Source: Brachionus rotundiformis (lineage: Eukaryota; Rotifera; Eurotatoria; Ploima; Brachionidae). From it: a stretch of 64,000 bases of DNA. The DNA lies in assembly GCA_016802295.1 (NCBI GenBank), contig JAESIW010000118.1:2165753-2229752 (forward strand), in the 5' to 3' direction. Positions 61,404-64,000 of the stretch are shown here, one piece after another (the first letter of the stretch is position 1; each line of letters begins with the position of its first letter). The notes under the pieces are model-generated. The model was not told where the DNA came from. It saw only the letters and a program-made list of their open reading frames with translations, and searched no databases. Position numbers and translations under genes: made by a program.

Positions 61404-63222
61404 TTATTTATCTGATAAAAAATCATTATTTTTCGTTGTTTCATCAATCAGTTCTCTTAGAACATTTAATATTTCTCCATTTTCCTCAATCTCATTTTCG
61501 GATTCAGAGTCAGAGCTTTCTTTAGATTCAACTTGCCACTTTTTGGCCAATTTGAATAGAGCCTTTGAAATTTTGACTCTTTTTTGAACAGGTGTACTTT
61601 CTACAGTATTGGAATCAAATAAATCTTTAATAATTTCTTCATTAACTGGGCGCTTAGAAACTGACGAAAATGAACTACATTCACTTCTCTCATCGATATC
61701 AAATATTCGCCTCGGAGTACGTGGAATACTGATGCTTGCTAGAAATTAAAAAATTAAATGATTTAAAAAAAAGAAATAATCAATTACAAAATGTAGAAAT
61801 TCGTTCACAATCCCTCGAGGTTGCTGGGGTTTCGGGGAAAAATCCAGAGTCACCAAATTTCTCCAAATGGGTCTTCGGCTCAGCCTCCCATCTCACGTAG
61901 TCAAATGGATGAACATCAATTTTTTCTGGCTGCAATGGTAAGTCATCTTCTCTGATAGAGAAATCCCAGGACAAATAATCATTTATATTTGTAATGAAGC
62001 TCGCCTTACTATCACATTCAATTATTTTTAATCTTGTTTCCATTCCTGGAAAAGGTTCAGGCATATGATTAGAAATAAAAATCATCGGACATTGAACCTG
62101 CTTTCTCTCTGACTCCTTATGCTTAACACTTGTCTGAAAGCATTCACCAGCCACTGCTTGCTTCCAAGTGTTCTTATTATATTCTTGGAGATTCATCTCG
62201 TCTATTATCACGTGAGTGTATTGGTAAGGATTCCAATCTTGCCATTCATATCTGCCTTTATCAGGCATAAATATCTGATGGGAATATACAGCTAAAAAAA
62301 AATGAGTAAAAATTTTTAAAGAATAAATACTTTTTATTACATAAAAGTGCTGTAATAAAACTAGTTTTCCCAGAGTCTGACTTCCCGTACAAGTAAAGCT
62401 GAGGTTTTTTTGGTGAATACGGTTTTCCAGTCCAATCATTCCACCATTCAATGACATCATCTCTCCAATCATTGAATTTTTTCTTTATTTTCAGTGGTCT
62501 TAAGAGTCTAAATTTGGGTTGAACTTTCTTAAGTTCTCTCAGACGCTTAATCGTATCGAGCATATTTTTTCTTTTCTCTTTTGATTTACTATTGAAGTAA
62601 ATATCGTCTAAACCCGGAGAGCCAAATTTCTCATACTGTTGAGCCCAAAGCCAAGTTCCGATTTCCTCCCTTTATTAGAAAATTAAATCAGCACAAAAAA
62701 TTTAAAATTTCTTTAAAATTACTCAAAATCGGAGAATGCAACACCAATGTATTTCATACTTCTATCCTTGAAGTATTGTTTAAGAGTAGTAGACCATCTA
62801 TTGCAAGGAATCCATTCAAATCCAAATCTGCATTCAATTATCATATCAAGAGACTTCATTATTAATTTCGGATCGGGCTAAAAATAAATATATCTATTTC
62901 AAATACTTCTCAATAAATTATTTACTTTAAGATCTAAAAACTCCATAAAGACAATAATCTGATCATTAAACAATATCGCATCTTCCATATTAGATTCTTT
63001 TAAATAATAATCACATTGTGTTTGAATATCTACAACCAGACGATATGGTCTAACAACAATTTTTTTTATAACAAATGATCTAAGCTTCTCAAAAACATAA
63101 TCCCGCGAAAGAACACCTCTAGCGGTAACTAATCGGAAAAAAAAATAATTGGAAGCCTTTTTTCTATAATGATTCTCTTCATCGATCAATTGAAGATTAA
63201 TAAATTCATCTTTGGAAGACAT
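61404..63222 (-). CDS. Rep-like protein with degenerate HUH and long tail, Rep2
   Basis: About 539 aa in five exons: 63222-62926, 62877-62723, 62669-62341, 62291-61788 and 61738-61404, all phases agreeing. The helicase is complete: FNDWRDDVIEWWND (shared with Rep1), Walker A GKSDSGKT at about 246-253, Walker B HVIIDEMN and motif C CPMIFISNH. The N-terminal domain aligns in layout with a Rep nuclease, but where the two HUH histidines are expected I read QIIVFMEF, so nicking activity is probably lost; a possible tyrosine motif is in TTLKQYFKDRSMKYIG. The last exon, which has no ATG, adds about 110 residues: PRTPRRIFDID, a basic stretch KRVKISKALFKLAKKW and an acidic Ser/Glu-rich end. A TATA box lies 45 bp upstream. 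First gene of the cassette. Confidence 0.8.
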
Positions 63223-63479
63223 TTTAAGTTAAATTTTAAAAAATAAATTTTTTAAAAAAAACATCTCCTTTTATAGTGGTTTTTTTGTTAAAAAAGAAGA
63301 AAAAGTTAAATTAAGACCAAAATAATATCCAGAATTAAGAAAAATGAATTTATTTATAAATTTCCTAAAATAAAACTGTAAAACAGAGAAAATACAACTT
63401 TGTTTACTTATAAATGAAGGACTAAAAAATAAAAATTGTGCATTAAATAAAAATAAAATTACATTGATTAAGTATTTAA
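63223..63479. other. Cassette leader region
   Basis: AT-rich DNA between the Rep2 start and the tandem repeat, holding the Rep2 promoter. No further ORF. Confidence 0.5.
63267..63275 (-). promoter_or_regulatory. TATA box candidate, Rep2
   Basis: TATAAAAGG on the minus strand, 45-53 bp upstream of the Rep2 ATG. This matches the eukaryotic consensus well and would drive the most telomere-proximal gene away from the telomere. Confidence 0.55.
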
Positions 63480-63920
63480 ATCCTCGAAATATCGAAATAG
63501 AAATACATTGAAAGTATTAGATGTTCGAAATATCGAAATAGAAATACATTGAAAGTATTAGATGTTCGAAAGATCGAAATAGAAATACATTGAAAGTATT
63601 AGATGTTCGAAGATAGTAGTAATAGTGTTAGATAGTTGAATCCTCGAAAGATCGAAATAGAAATACATTGAAAGTATTAGATGTTCGAAAGAAAGTAGTA
63701 ATAGTGTTAGATAGTTGAATCCTCGAAAGATCGAAATAGAAATACATTGAAAGTATTAGATGTTCGAAGATAGTAGTAATAGTGTTAGATAGTTGAATCC
63801 TCGAAAGATCGAAATAGAAATACATTGAAAGTATTAGATGTTCGAAAGATCGAAATAGAAATACATTGAAAGTATTAGATGTTCGAAAGATCGAAATAGA
63901 AATACATTGAAAGTATTAGA
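63480..63920. repeat. Subtelomeric tandem repeat, 41 and 78 bp units
   Basis: Units of 41 bp begin GTTCGAAAGATCGAAATAGA and end GAAAGTATTAGAT. They alternate with 78 bp units that carry an extra AGATAGTAGTAATAGTGTTA block ahead of the shared core. About nine cores are present. Apparent ORFs across it are repeat translations, not genes. Confidence 0.9.
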
Positions 63921-64000
63921 TAGGGTTAGGGTTTTAGGGTTTAGGGTTAGGGTTTGGGTTAGGGTTTAGGGTTTAGGGTTTAGGGTTTAGGGTTAGGGTT
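63921..64000 (+). repeat. Terminal telomeric repeat
   Basis: 80 bp of mixed TTAGGG, TTTAGGG and occasional TTTTAGGG or TTTGGG units, G-rich strand outward, reaching the end of the window. Its first unit (TAGGG) overlaps the last tandem-repeat core. Confidence 0.92.

Noticed and set aside
63628..63825. 65-codon ORF in the tandem repeat
   Set aside because: The peptide is itself a tandem repeat and follows from the 78 bp unit length being divisible by three.
63480..63920. CRISPR-like array
   Set aside because: No unique spacers between repeats, eukaryotic context and no cas genes.
57006..63920. Free CRESS virus genome joined by mistake
   Set aside because: Such genomes are much smaller with one Rep and one capsid gene; here there are two spliced Reps, no recognisable capsid gene, and telomeric tracts on both sides. 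Contamination is still not fully excluded.
57006..63920. Helitron
   Set aside because: The helicase motifs are SF3 of the small Rep type, and the long RepHel protein with a Pif1-type SF1 helicase is absent.

Overview
The window is nuclear DNA from a small, AT-rich animal genome. Protein genes are split by many short GT-AG introns (most about 50-110 nt) and include metazoan markers: goosecoid, a two-pore K+ channel, a novel PKC, KIF27 and PIKfyve. Compact genes, very AT-rich spacers, glutamine/asparagine runs and possible trans-splice acceptors would fit a rotifer-like or other small spiralian animal, but the phylum is an inference. The right end is a telomere: the last 80 bases are a mixed TTAGGG/TTTAGGG tract with the G-rich strand pointing outward.

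Chromosomal part (1-48.5 kb). goosecoid (-); a 5.4 kb non-coding stretch with a TTAA-flanked MITE; an inverted pair of identical tRNA-Arg(UCG) genes around a K2P channel gene; a PKC-epsilon-like kinase; an EME1/EME2-like gene followed after 37 bp by an MXRA7-like gene; intronless Rho1; a LINE relic; RFC4; a Tctex1 light chain; a degenerate EF-hand protein; KIF27 head to head with DNAJC8; USP12/46; a secreted orphan; two orphan ORFs; and the eight-exon PIKfyve gene. Two assembly gaps (13907-14200, 29742-30078) are flanked by near-identical copies of the same sequence, so they look like unmerged haplotype joins rather than missing DNA.

Subtelomeric part (47.8-57.0 kb). A large inverted repeat has arms at 47794-51916 and 52839-56961 (4123 bp each, constant coordinate sum 104755) around a 922 bp unique spacer. 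The arms carry the 3' part of the PIKfyve kinase exon and a frameshifted fucosyltransferase-like gene. The right arm stops at a codon boundary inside PIKfyve and runs straight into telomeric repeat (56962-57005), as if a broken end was copied back on itself and then capped.

Terminal cassette (57.0-64.0 kb). Beyond that internal telomeric tract lie six compact genes, all on the minus strand: two intron-containing Rep proteins (HUH nuclease plus superfamily 3 helicase, as in CRESS-DNA viruses and related elements), two related zinc-finger proteins and two related proteins of unknown family. A 41/78 bp tandem repeat and the terminal telomere follow. The cassette therefore sits between two telomeric tracts of the same orientation, and a relic of one of its genes lies in the palindrome spacer. 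I regard this telomere-nested Rep cassette as the most likely undescribed system in the window.
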